Below, piece after piece: positions 20,849 through 30,214 of a DNA stretch of 64,000 nt. Numbering within the stretch: position 1 is the first letter of the stretch; the number at the start of each line of letters is the position of its first letter. The notes beneath the pieces are model-generated. The model was not told the DNA's origin, did not search any database, and saw only the letters and a list, made by a program, of their open reading frames with translations. The position numbers and the translations under genes are program-made. Source of the DNA: Notospermus geniculatus. Its lineage: Eukaryota; Nemertea; Pilidiophora; Heteronemertea; Lineidae. Location: NCBI GenBank assembly GCA_002633025.1, contig NMRB01002524.1:26829-90828 (forward strand), read 5' to 3'.

Positions 20849-21496
20849 CCGATCCGTACGACTGACTAGCGTAGCAGTACTCCGGCGTATTTCGTGTTCC
20901 ATCCCTATTGATATCAATTGAACTATTGGGAAGGAGTTAATTTTCTGGGACGACCGCACAGAAAGTCCGATAGTGCTACCGGCGCTTTTCGGCAGTTAGT
21001 TATAACGCATTTTCCATTAAATAAAATGCCGCTAGGCACCGAAAGCACTATTGGACTTTGTGCGATCGGCCCTGATCTTTGAAGGCGTTTCGAAGGAAAT
21101 CAACAGTTTTTATTTCATAGTGTCAACTTTCAAAAGAACCACGTTCAATAGAAAACGTAAACAAACCCATGATTTTGTATTTCGTTCAAGGATCGATCAA
21201 GTCTGTGATCCATCAAATCTTTCATTCCGTCAATAAACAGGTCATTTTCTCCAAACTATTTGCATTTGGGTGGTTTATTGTAGGTGGCACATTTTCATAG
21301 AGGCAGGTATCAATTACAGGGGAGGTGTCCAGGAGCAAATGTCCCGTAGGGCTTAGAGAGAGAGTCCGGGGGATGTCCAGGGGAATGCGCAGGATGTGAT
21401 TTACCTGATTCCACGTGATGGAAACTTATTGTAATTTCTCTCTATGCAATGTATGACAGGTAGAGGCAAGCTGTGCTTTGCATACTTATCTGACAA

Positions 21497-21504
21497 TATA
21501 TAAA
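21497..21504 (+). promoter_or_regulatory. Candidate TATA box upstream of copy G
   Basis: TATATAAA in GACAATATATAAAAGAGAT, 234 bp before the ATG of G, at the same spot as the motif before copy E. Confidence 0.35.
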
Positions 21505-21737
21505 AGAGATAATTAAAATATTTTGGCAGCTGGTCACAGTTGGGCTTCATAGGAGAAATTAAATTAGATGTAGGGATTCGGTGATATTTCTAAATGAAGA
21601 TATCCTGGTAGGCCTTATGTTTGAGGGGACGGCTGATCAGTAGCTGTTTTGTGTTCGGGATGTTTGGTACAAGAAGGCTGGTGGCGACCTGACGTATACA
21701 TTTCTTGAGGAATAAACAATTAGCCGTGCTAATCATT

Positions 21738-23408
21738 ATGCGATTCATGGACATATTGTGTGATTTTCGCCGAAGCAAGGACCTGATTGCCTTCACACTC
21801 CTGCTCGCTTTCGTAACACACTGTACCACACTCACCTTAGTGCAAACGCTGGCACCTGCCCTCATCAAAGCATTCGATTATGATGAATTTCAACCGATCA
21901 TGATGCAAAAAAACAGGACCGGAGATGAACCTGTTAAAACGACATCATTAAAGAAAGTATCTATGATTTACTGCAAGAAGTCGTCGCCAGCGATTTGTGT
22001 AAATTTGGCTAATGTGAGCATTGTCAACGAAGAGGCTTTGGCTGATGACATTCACGATCTGCATCGAGCAAATATCTATTGCAAGAAGAAGACATATCCT
22101 ACGGTTTGCGTGCAAGATGCGAAAATTATGGGTGAAATTGCTGGTCTGGTAGGTGCCCTTAGCGCTGTTGGACCTCTCACAGAGATCTTTGTGAACCCCG
22201 TTGTCGGAATTATCTGCTCAAAAGTTGGCCATAGAACACCATTTCTTGCTGGTACGTTACTTCAGATCATAGGGAGCATTATATTCCTCCTGGCTACAAA
22301 CACTGCCATGCTGTTCGTGGCCAGAATCGTCTGTGGGGTCGCCAATACTATCTGTGACATCAGCGGTTTGGTCATGGCCTGTGTCGTGTTTTCGGACGTG
22401 AAAGAACGATCAAAGATAATGATGTTTACATTCGCATCTTCGTATCCTTTAGCCGCAATGTTGAGTTACCTGGTCGGTAATGTTGGATATTCGTTCCTTG
22501 GACCGTGGCTTCCATTTGGGATGCTGTGCTGCCTAAGTGTATTGGATGGGTCTTTACGGTGCTTCATCGACGCCGAATTCCACGAGAAAAATGAAACTGG
22601 TCAGGATAAAGACACTAAGCTGAATGACAACCAAGTTACAGGCAGAGTACAACATGATGATGGATGCCTGAATGGTGTTCCTGAGGGAAGTCGACGTGTG
22701 CCGGGTGTAGTGGAAAATGGAAAAATCTCGGATCCTTCCGTTAAAACAAGAGATAATGCCGAATACTCCCCAAGTCCAGAGTCGGAAACTTCTCCTATAC
22801 TTCAGGAAGGACGTCCAGAGGGCACCTATTGGAATTATCTTCAGAGCCCTTCTATAGTGTCGGTCCTTCTGTTGACGTTTACTGTCGTTTTTGCCGTTTA
22901 CGTAGTCCTCACGACCGCTCCAAATTGGGTGACAAACGTCCTTCACGCTGAGCAGCAGCAGCTTGGTATCGTGCTTGGAGTCTCCAACGTGGCGCACCTT
23001 GTAGGAAATCTCGTCACAGGTATCCTAGTTACTAAAGACAGTATGTGGATGTGGATGATCTCAGGATACTTCTTAGTCAGCCTCGGGTTGGCAGTTTACC
23101 CTTGGGTCAGAAACATATGGTTGACCCTTATCCCGGAGATTTTAACCAGGGTTGGTGTTGGAATTGCTTATGGGATGTCGTCGGGCCTTATTACAATGCT
23201 CGCCCAGAAGGAATACAGTGGTGACACAGCCAAAGCCATGTCACTCTATGTCTTTTCATATTGTCTTGGATGCATGTCTGGACCGTTTTTCGGTAGCATT
23301 TTGAAGATAATATCTTTCATGACAGCGTATTATATTACTCTCTCGTTTCTGATTTTGGTTGTGTTAGGGACATTGACGACATTGTATCTGCGAAGAAAAG
23401 ATACTTAG
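21738..23408 (+). CDS. SLC18A-like vesicular transporter, copy G (556 aa, altered C-terminus)
   Basis: Full-length copy; start chosen at the ATG of MRFMDILCDFRRSKDL, eleven codons inside the open frame. First lumenal loop: sequons NRT and NVS, the middle one lost (SLKKVSM), four cysteines kept. TM1 His28, TM2 Asn-Pro and TM4 Arg as in the family. The TM7 segment matches D. The C-terminus ends TLYLRRKDT instead of NRSGV: a deletion of about 25 bp joins codons for TLYL to the former spacer (GAAGAAAAGATAC), giving a new stop, and the usual spacer is lost downstream. It is the last forward copy; a MITE remnant starts 36 bp after its stop. Otherwise intact. Confidence 0.87.
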   Translation: MRFMDILCDFRRSKDLIAFTLLLAFVTHCTTLTLVQTLAPALIKAFDYDEFQPIMMQKNRTGDEPVKTTSLKKVSMIYCKKSSPAICVNLANVSIVNEEALADDIHDLHRANIYCKKKTYPTVCVQDAKIMGEIAGLVGALSAVGPLTEIFVNPVVGIICSKVGHRTPFLAGTLLQIIGSIIFLLATNTAMLFVARIVCGVANTICDISGLVMACVVFSDVKERSKIMMFTFASSYPLAAMLSYLVGNVGYSFLGPWLPFGMLCCLSVLDGSLRCFIDAEFHEKNETGQDKDTKLNDNQVTGRVQHDDGCLNGVPEGSRRVPGVVENGKISDPSVKTRDNAEYSPSPESETSPILQEGRPEGTYWNYLQSPSIVSVLLLTFTVVFAVYVVLTTAPNWVTNVLHAEQQQLGIVLGVSNVAHLVGNLVTGILVTKDSMWMWMISGYFLVSLGLAVYPWVRNIWLTLIPEILTRVGVGIAYGMSSGLITMLAQKEYSGDTAKAMSLYVFSYCLGCMSGPFFGSILKIISFMTAYYITLSFLILVVLGTLTTLYLRRKDT

Positions 23409-23443
23409 TGCAGAATGATTTGGGGACTTGGTATAGGGGTAAT

Positions 23444-23690
23444 ATTGAGGTTTCGCAAATCTGACGAAGCACGAAGTACGAAATACGAAATTGGACTTCA
23501 TTCCCACGACGTAATGTATTTCAGGAGATGGTTGGTACCACAAATATCGCCTGCTGCAAGAGCGTCTTTCCGAGTATGACGTTAGACAGATCACGAGTTT
23601 CGGTGTATATTAAGCTCGAAATTTATCTTTCGTTTCCACTTTGTAGATATGAAGTGGAAACTTGGAAATTCAAGAGGCACCATAACTGGG
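23444..23690. repeat. Left half of a GAGGTTTCGCAAATCTGACG-family MITE
   Basis: ATTGAGGTTTCGCAAATCTG and the interior (GGTACCACAAATATCGCCTG) match the complete elements at 38363-38766 and 49463-49832. The right half is missing after about 23690. Confidence 0.65.
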
Positions 23691-23738
23691 GCAACATCAG
23701 ACCACTCATACCTAATCCTTCCGCCTCCTTCCATAATA

Positions 23739-24270
23739 TAGACTCGGGACCCAGTGGTTGTGTCGCTCCGGCCGGCGCACTACACTCCACAATCGACTGG
23801 GAAAGCAAGATGCAAAATCAGCGGCAGGCGTACCGACAACAACAACGGATGTTAATGAGTTCAGCCAACCAGAAAGTGCGTCTTGAACGGCCGTCGGCTG
23901 TTCGTTGCAAGATGCCAAATCAGCTGATTCACCGGAACTTTCTTCCAGGTCAAGGACGGCACCCTGGTACCTAAGTTCGATGCTGTGTGCGATAAGCAGT
24001 ACTTACTGATTGATCAGTATCCTGCTAGTGAGGTTGAAAAGTTTCTGGACGAGCGAGAGGATCTGGTAAATTACATCATCCACAGAAATAACAACCAATC
24101 AAAGGTTTGCCAGATTTTCCCTAGTAGATTGCTTTCGGGCAATTTCATTGGCCGAGACGGGCGTTGTGGTCGTTGGTACGCTAGCCGCTGATTTCGCATC
24201 TTGCTTTCCCAGTCGTTTGTGGAGTGGAGTGCGGCGGCCGGAGCGACAAAATGACTGGATCCCGTGTCTA
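23739..24270. mobile_element. hAT-like non-autonomous DNA transposon, 532 bp, 8-bp target duplication
   Basis: Flanked by perfect direct repeats CCATAATA (23731-23738 and 24271-24278). Termini TAGACTCGGGACCCAGT and TAGACACGGGATCCAGT (right end, complemented) begin about 90 bp of inverted repeat sharing TGTCGCTCCGGCCG and ACTGGGAAAGCAAGATGC. Eight-bp duplications and TAG-type ends are typical of the hAT superfamily. It encodes no transposase, but encloses an exon-like frame (23949-24104). Confidence 0.8.
23949..24104 (+). other. Exon-like 52-codon open frame inside a transposon
   Basis: A 156-nt stretch with no stop in one frame is preceded by ACTTTCTTCCAG and followed by AAAG then GTTTGC, that is, a good acceptor and a passable donor, with phase 0 at both ends. 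The translation contains VCDKQYLLIDQYPASEVEKF and DEREDLVNYIIHRNNN and looks protein-like in composition. I do not recognise the family. It may be a host exon captured by the hAT-like element, or chance. Confidence 0.35.
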
Positions 24271-24812
24271 CCATAATACAGCTTACACATTTTCCTATGC
24301 ACAATATATAAAAAAAACGTACTTTGAACAAAAACCATTGTACAATCCAATACCTTGTCTGAAATAATGAGAACCGTTTGAAATTCAACTTGATTATTAT
24401 TCGAAGGGCTTCCAGTGGGTTTTCATTACGCAAATAGCAGAAATAGTTGAAATGTTCGGCTTCACAATCATGTGGTCTTAACAACGTTCCACATTCCTCT
24501 GCAATTTTACTGCACCTATTGGACAAGATTGAATTAATCATTCACAGACTTCAGTTTGAGGAGATCTATGGTTTGATGGAGAAAGGTTACGAAATGAGAT
24601 TTTTTTACTAAAAAAGCTCTTGACCCGGATTCTGGAAAATATTTGTTTCAAAATGTTATTCTCTCGTCTGATATTAATTGACAAAATGTATTCAATTAAC
24701 TAAAAGTTAGCAGATGCTTTTACTTCAGATTTGTACAGCATAGCGTAGTGCATTTGTACTGCAAAATCCGAGTAAAAGCAGTTACCAGTCTCCATTCATA
24801 TGACCCAATTAA

Positions 24813-25013
24813 AGGAACCCGGTGTTGCCACTATTTCTCGACTGCCAGCGCCACCGCGCCACTCTCCAACCCAAGGGACTACGTTGTCGGCGAATGGACC
24901 GATTTACTACGTACATTTTGCAATCGATTTTTGTAGTTCGTCTTGCTGCCGCTAGGTGCCTCCTTCTACGTCGACAGCCAAATTACCCATTCAAGATCGT
25001 GTACCGTGCTCCT
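24813..25013. repeat. TTAA-flanked MITE (201 bp), AGGAGCACGGT subfamily
   Basis: Flanked by TTAA on both sides (24809-24812, 25014-25017). Ends AGGAACCCGGTGTTGCC and AGGAGCACGGTACACG (right end complemented). Inverse orientation of the elements at 36650-36853 and 37467-37670. TTAA targets are the hallmark of piggyBac-type elements. Confidence 0.65.
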
Positions 25014-25110
25014 TTAATGATTTGAGTGGCCGGCAAGTTCCGTTGTGCCCGGATCAGACATGCTAGTCTACGTACTCTATGTCGGGTCCCACGGCACAGT
25101 CGGTCTTCCT

Positions 25111-25318
25111 TAAGGCCGCCATACACTGAATGACAAAAGTCGAAATTAATCACTACAATTGTCCGTTCCAAAATACCTTTCTGGAAACGTTCCACAAATG
25201 TTAATTTTTTCTGACACTTTTGTGGAGTATTTCAACATGTCGCCAGATCAAGTGCTGTCGAACTGACCATAGCTTCGACTAATTTCGACTTTTGTCATTC
25301 AGTGTATGGAGGCCTTTA
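25111..25318. repeat. Hairpin MITE, about 35-bp arms
   Basis: TAAGGCCGCCATACACTGAA and the following ATGACAAAAGTCGAAATTA are answered at the right by TAATTTCGACTTTTGTCATT and CAGTGTATGGAGGCCTTTA. Confidence 0.7.
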
Positions 25319-25600
25319 TATCTCTATTGAAATGAAAGTAACAACCAGCTCTGATTGATTTCCACATACAACGACGTTTATTGCATAAGACCAGTGAATT
25401 TGATATTTTCCTTTTGCTTTCGTGGAGTTCGCTTGGACGGATAATCAACTACCCAGACAGAAGAGTATTGTGAACAGCCAGACCTTTCGCATGCTACCAT
25501 GTCACTTCGACCACTTTCTCGTGAAACCTGGTTTGACGGCTAGAGGTTTGGCTGGTGTTCAAAGAATATGACTCGTGTAACGCAGCCCAGAAAAAAAACA

Positions 25601-25746
25601 GGGGCCATATTCATGAAGTTTTCGCAATTTTTGCGTGCACGCGAATCTATTGTAAGGCAGTCAGTGAACAATAGGACATGTGCAGCTAAACAATTAATAG
25701 ACTTTTGTGCAGGCAAAGATCCGAAGGCTTCGTGAATATGGCCCCA
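25601..25746. repeat. GGGGCCATATTCATGAAG MITE, copy 1
   Basis: Left end GGGGCCATATTCATGAAG, right end CTTCGTGAATATGGCCCC; non-coding interior. A second copy lies about 190 bp downstream. Confidence 0.7.
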
Positions 25747-25938
25747 GAACATTCTTTTTGCCCCATGTTCCTGGTCTTTGTAAGGATAATGAGCTATATC
25801 GCAACCGATCTAATCCCTAGCGATATTCTCGCCAGCCACCGCAGACTAGGCGATGTCAGTTTTGGTGTTGTTTGATACCCTGGGCGACGGAGAATCGTTG
25901 GCAAGAAGATTCCACGCATACCTGTCCAGCGCACACCT

Positions 25939-26086
25939 GGTGCCATATTCATGAAGACTTCGCAACTTTGTTCACGCGAACTATTGTAGGGCACTCACTC
26001 CAGTGAACCATAGACTAGAGCATGTGCAGCCAAACAACAGACTTGCGTGCACGCAAAGTTGCCAAGGCTTCGTGAATATGGCCCCT
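25939..26086. repeat. GGGGCCATATTCATGAAG MITE, copy 2
   Basis: GGTGCCATATTCATGAAG to CTTCGTGAATATGGCCCC, with an interior similar to copy 1 (CATGTGCAGC, CACGCAAAGTTGCC). Confidence 0.7.
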
Positions 26087-26274
26087 GGCATCAACAGCCG
26101 ATTTTGCTCGGTGGCGAGCAGCTCGCTTGCGACATCGCCTGGTGTGCTGTGGTTTTAGGAACATGTCAATGACAATAACTTTATGTGTGCTGCCAGCTAT
26201 AGAAACGCATGTCGTTCACATGAACTTTATGTAGCCAACGCTAAATTTCTATCGGCGGGATCAGAAAAATCCCC

Positions 26275-26513
26275 TGGGCCCGTATGCATAAAAGTGGAAT
26301 AAGCTTATTCCCGGTATAACTTCATGTTATACCTGGAATAAGGTTATTCCACCTTTAAGCTACGTTTAGCTGACACGCGGAATGCGGATTGCGGAACGCG
26401 GAAGCGGAAAATGAAATGCATTTTCGTATACAACATATCGTTCCGCCGGGGATTCCGCGTCCCTATACCGCATTCCGGATGTCTCGTAAACGCAGCTTTA
26501 TGCATTCGGGCCC
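26275..26513. repeat. TGGGCCCGTATGCATAAA MITE interrupted by a second hairpin
   Basis: Outer ends TGGGCCCGTATGCATAAA and TTTATGCATTCGGGCCCA. A second inverted repeat (AAGCTACGTTTAGC at about 26357 to TAAACGCAGCTT at about 26500) sits inside. A simple copy of the outer family is at 58979-59087. Confidence 0.65.
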
Positions 26514-27227
26514 AGGTGAATAGCTCTTGCAATTTTTGAGAGTGCGGATCGGGAAGACGTTGAACCATTGTGCAATAAGTACTCTGGATCTGAAAGTTAT
26601 GCGTAAAAGAAAGAGCTAGAGAGGTGTTTTTGTCTCCGTCAAGGGAATTCATCGCAGACCCCGCGCCATTGGCATTGGGCCTTTCAATCACAAGGGGAAT
26701 ATCCTCACCGTATTGTTCTGTTTTCGATTTCTCTTCGCTCAGGAAGTCAAGACTCAAAGACCGGTAGAAATTTTTAAATCCATTAACAATTGTGAGGATT
26801 TGATAACAAAGACAACTTCTTTTTCCGATGCGTTTCTTCACTTGTTCACCTCTTCTCATCTTCTCCAAGTCGAGCCTTATCATAAAGGAATGAACATGAA
26901 GGTTTAACTGCGAACGATGAAGTGACTGAGGGATACACTTCATGTGTTGCCACCAGATGTCTCTCGATCACTGCCTGAATTTTGGCTTTACGTAATAGGA
27001 AGGAGCTTCAACTTTTTTTACGGTAGTGGGGTTCATGAATCTGTCAACTTGATGCCTTGAATTCCATTTCTGAGGATACGAAATACGCCGGAGTACTGCT
27101 ACGCTAGTCGTACGGACCGCGTTGGTGAATAAGTTCCAAAGATGAGCATTCTACAACAAATCGAAAAGAGAACACAAAAAACGCGATCGTTGGCTAATGA
27201 GCATGCATTGATTGACGTCCGTCCGGT
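26514..27227. other. No gene assigned; end of copy H spacer
   Basis: A 199-codon minus-strand frame spans 26344-26943 but its 3' third is MITE sequence and I recognise nothing in the rest. From about 27070 the sequence is the reverse complement of the array spacer (for example AGTCGTACGG near 27107), belonging to copy H. Confidence 0.45.
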
Positions 27228-27476
27228 TAAAGCCTAGTTTATACTTCGACGCACGACCATCGCCGGCGACCGACGCGCGTTCTTGCGTTCGACGCCGACC
27301 CCGTCGTACGATTTGGTCGGCGTCCGATCGCGAGGCTGTAATTACTTGAGTCGTTTCATAACGGGTCGCCGTCGCTAAAGTACGCTGGACTATGAATCAA
27401 TTCCGCGAAGTCGGCGTCCAGATTTGATCGGGCGTCGGACGCCGATGGTCTTGCGTCGAAGTATTAACTAGGCTTA
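27228..27476. repeat. Complete TAAAGCCTAGTTTATACTTC-family MITE
   Basis: Runs from TTAAAGCCTAGTTTATACTT to AACTAGGCTTAA with TAA at both edges, consistent with a PIF/Harbinger-type TAA target. Confidence 0.7.
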
Positions 27477-27533
27477 AAGCCAGGAAGAAATAAGCAATTA
27501 CGTATCTTTTTGGTTTCCTGAGGTCGCTAAATG

Positions 27534-28407
27534 TCTAAAGCCAAGTTTATACTTCGACGCAAGACCATCGGCGTCCGACGCACGATCAGAATCTGGACGC
27601 CGACATCGTCGTGCTGATTCATACTCCAGCGTTCCTCTGCGATTGCCATCGGCGTCAGGACGCACGACTCCTTGGCGTGCGATTTTCCAGAGTTCAACCA
27701 ATTTGAACTCTCTGCGTCCGATCGCGGCGACCTACCAATGAATGAAGAGTTTTGTGGTCATGGGATCAAAGGCTCATGTTTATGCATTGAATTCCAATGC
27801 CACGGCGGTATTACGGAGTTGAAAATAGGTTACGCCGTTGTTACGTAATGACTCATGTAACTAAATCTTTTCGCCATAGCATTCACACTCCCGCGATAGG
27901 ACGCGGACAAAATCGCACGACGGGATTGGCGTCCAACGCAATATCGGGCGTCGGACGCCGGCGATGGTCGTGCGTCGAAGTATAAACTAGGCTTTAGTTC
28001 AAATTGGTTAACTCTTGGAAATCAGTCGTGCGACCTGACGCCGTTGGCAATCGCAGAAGTACGCTGGAGTAAAAATCATCACGACAGTGTCTGCGCCGAG
28101 ATTTTGATCGCGTGGCCGACGCCGATGGTCGTGCGTCGAAGTATGAACTAGGCTTAAAGCCTAGTTTATACTTCGACGCAAGACCATCGGCGTCCGACGC
28201 CCGATCAAATTTGGACGCCGACTTCGCGGAATTGATTCATAGTCCAACGTACTTTTAATAGCGACGACGACCCGTATGAAACGACTCAAGTGATAACAGC
28301 CTCGCGATCGGACGCCGACCAAATCGTACAACGGGGTCGGCGTCGAACGCAAGAACGCGCGTCGGTCGCCGTCGATGGTCGTGCGTCGAAGTATAAACTA
28401 GGCTTTA
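27534..28407. repeat. Nested cluster of the TAAAGCCTAGTTTATACTTC MITE family next to copy H
   Basis: At least four family ends occur (27534, about 27985, about 28156 and 28407) in both orientations. The inner edge is 20 bp from the stop of copy H, in the same GGGATACTTTAT context as after copy A. Confidence 0.7.
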
Positions 28408-28426
28408 GGGATACTTTATCGCCTCA

Positions 28427-30112
28427 TCACACACCACTTCTTCTATTTTTGACATAGAATGTCGTCAACGTCCCTAAAACAACCACAATCAGAAAGGACA
28501 GAGTAATATAATACGCTGTCATGAAAGATATTATCTTCAAAATGGTACCGAAAAACGGTCCACACGTGCATCCAAGACAATCGGAAAAGACAAAGAGTGA
28601 CATGGCTTTGGCTGTGTCACCACTGTACTCCTTCTGGGCGAGCATTGTAATTAGACTCGACGACATCCCATAAGCAATTCCATAACCAACCCTGGTTAAA
28701 ATCTCCGGGATAAGGGTCAACCATATGTTTCTGACCCACGGGTAAACTGCCAATCCGAGGCTGACTAAGGAGCATCCTGAGATTACAAACATCCACATAC
28801 TGTCTTTAGTAACTAGGATGCCTGTAACAAGATTTCCTACAAGGTGTGCCACACTGGAGACTCCAAGCACGATACCAAGCTGCTGCTGCTCAGCGTGAAG
28901 GACGTTTGTTACCCAATTTGGTGCCGTCGTGAGGACTAGGAAAACGGCAACAGTGAACGTAAACGTTAGCAGAAGGACCGACACTATAGAAGGGCTACGA
29001 AGATAATTAAAATAGGTGCCCTCTGGAAGTCCTTCCTGAAGTATTGGAGAACTTTCCGACACTTGACTTTTCAGACTTGGGGAGGATTCGCTATTATCTC
29101 TTGTTTTAACGGAAGTATCCGAGCTTTTTCCTTTTTCGACGACACCCGGCACACATTGACTTCCCCCAGGAACACCATTCAGGCATCCATCATCATGTGG
29201 TCGTGTGCCTTTGCCTCGGTTTTCATTCCGGTTAGTGTCTTTATCCTGACCAGTTTCATTTTTCTCGTAGAATTCGGCGTCGATGAAGCACCGTAAAGAC
29301 CCATCCAATGCACTCAGGCAGCACAGCATCCCAAATGGAAGCCACGGTCCAAGGAACGAATATCCAACATTACCGACCAAGTAACTCATCATTGCGGCTA
29401 AAGGATACGAAGATGCAAACGTAAACATCATTATCTTTGATCGTTCTTTCACGTCCGAAAACACGACACAGGCCATGACCAAACCGCTGATGTCACAGAG
29501 AGTATTGGCTATTCCACAGACGATTCTGGCGACGAACAGCATGGCAGTGTTTGTAGCCAGGAGGAATATGATGCTCCCTATGATCTGAAGTAACGTACCA
29601 GCAAGAAATGGTGATCGATGGCCAACTTTCCAGCAGATAATTCCGACAACGGGATTCACTAATACCTCTGCGAGGGGTCCAACAGCGCTGACGGCACCTA
29701 CCAGACCAGCAATTTCACCCATAATTTTCACATCTTGCACGCAAACCATAGGATATGTCTTCTTCTTGCAGTAGATATTTGCTCGATGCAGATCGTGAAT
29801 GTCATCAGCCGAAGCCTTTTCGTCGGCGATGCTCACATTAGCCAAATTTACACACATGGTTGACGACGACTTCTTGCAGTAAATCATAGACTCTTTCGGT
29901 AATGATGTCGTTTTAACAGGTTCATCTCCGGTCCTGTTTTTTTGCATCAAGTTCGGTTGAAATTCATCATAATCGAATGCTTTGACGAGGGCGGGTGCCA
30001 GCGTCTGCACTAAACTGAGCGTCATGGAGTGTGTCACGCAAGCTAGCAGGAGTGTGAAGGCAATCAGGTTCTTGCTTCGGCGAAAAACAGAGAGTCTGTC
30101 CTTGAATCTCAT
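28427..30112 (-). CDS. SLC18A-like vesicular transporter, copy H (561 aa, minus strand)
   Basis: Full-length 12-helix copy in opposite orientation to the array. N-terminus MRFKDRLSVFRRSK and the leader match copy A, not B-G. Sequons NRT and NVS in loop 1; four cysteines and both CKK motifs kept; TM1 histidine, TM2 Asn-Pro and TM4 arginine present. Distinct features: tryptophan after TM2 (GIICWKVGHRSP), a TM7 of LLLTFTFTVAVFLVL, an aspartate in TM11 (VFSDCLGC), three extra residues (KSQ region) in the TM6-TM7 loop, and C-terminus VKNRRSGV. Downstream it shares the A-type edge with a MITE cluster. It is the most diverged intact copy by eye. Start chosen at the ATG, four codons inside the open frame. 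Confidence 0.87.
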   Translation of the reverse strand: MRFKDRLSVFRRSKNLIAFTLLLACVTHSMTLSLVQTLAPALVKAFDYDEFQPNLMQKNRTGDEPVKTTSLPKESMIYCKKSSSTMCVNLANVSIADEKASADDIHDLHRANIYCKKKTYPMVCVQDVKIMGEIAGLVGAVSAVGPLAEVLVNPVVGIICWKVGHRSPFLAGTLLQIIGSIIFLLATNTAMLFVARIVCGIANTLCDISGLVMACVVFSDVKERSKIMMFTFASSYPLAAMMSYLVGNVGYSFLGPWLPFGMLCCLSALDGSLRCFIDAEFYEKNETGQDKDTNRNENRGKGTRPHDDGCLNGVPGGSQCVPGVVEKGKSSDTSVKTRDNSESSPSLKSQVSESSPILQEGLPEGTYFNYLRSPSIVSVLLLTFTFTVAVFLVLTTAPNWVTNVLHAEQQQLGIVLGVSSVAHLVGNLVTGILVTKDSMWMFVISGCSLVSLGLAVYPWVRNIWLTLIPEILTRVGYGIAYGMSSSLITMLAQKEYSGDTAKAMSLFVFSDCLGCTCGPFFGTILKIISFMTAYYITLSFLIVVVLGTLTTFYVKNRRSGV

Positions 30113-30152
30113 GATGGTCGGCACGATTGTAGCAGTTCTTCAATGTCTCAGT

Positions 30153-30154
30153 CT
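30153..30154 (-). promoter_or_regulatory. Possible 3' splice site in the 5' leader of copy H
   Basis: Reverse complement reads CCTTTTTGTCCACCACAG then ACTGAGACATTG, as before copy A, 40 bp upstream of the ATG. It suggests a 5'-UTR intron in the A/H type. Confidence 0.35.
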
Positions 30155-30214
30155 GTGGTGGACAAAAAGGGAATTTGTTAAAGATTATCATCGGAAACAG
30201 GCTTATTTATTACC

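Noticed and set aside
26344-26943. 199-codon minus-strand reading frame
   Set aside because: Its last third is the hairpin element at 26275-26513, no familiar motif was seen, and a piece of its start recurs in repeat sequence near 58704.
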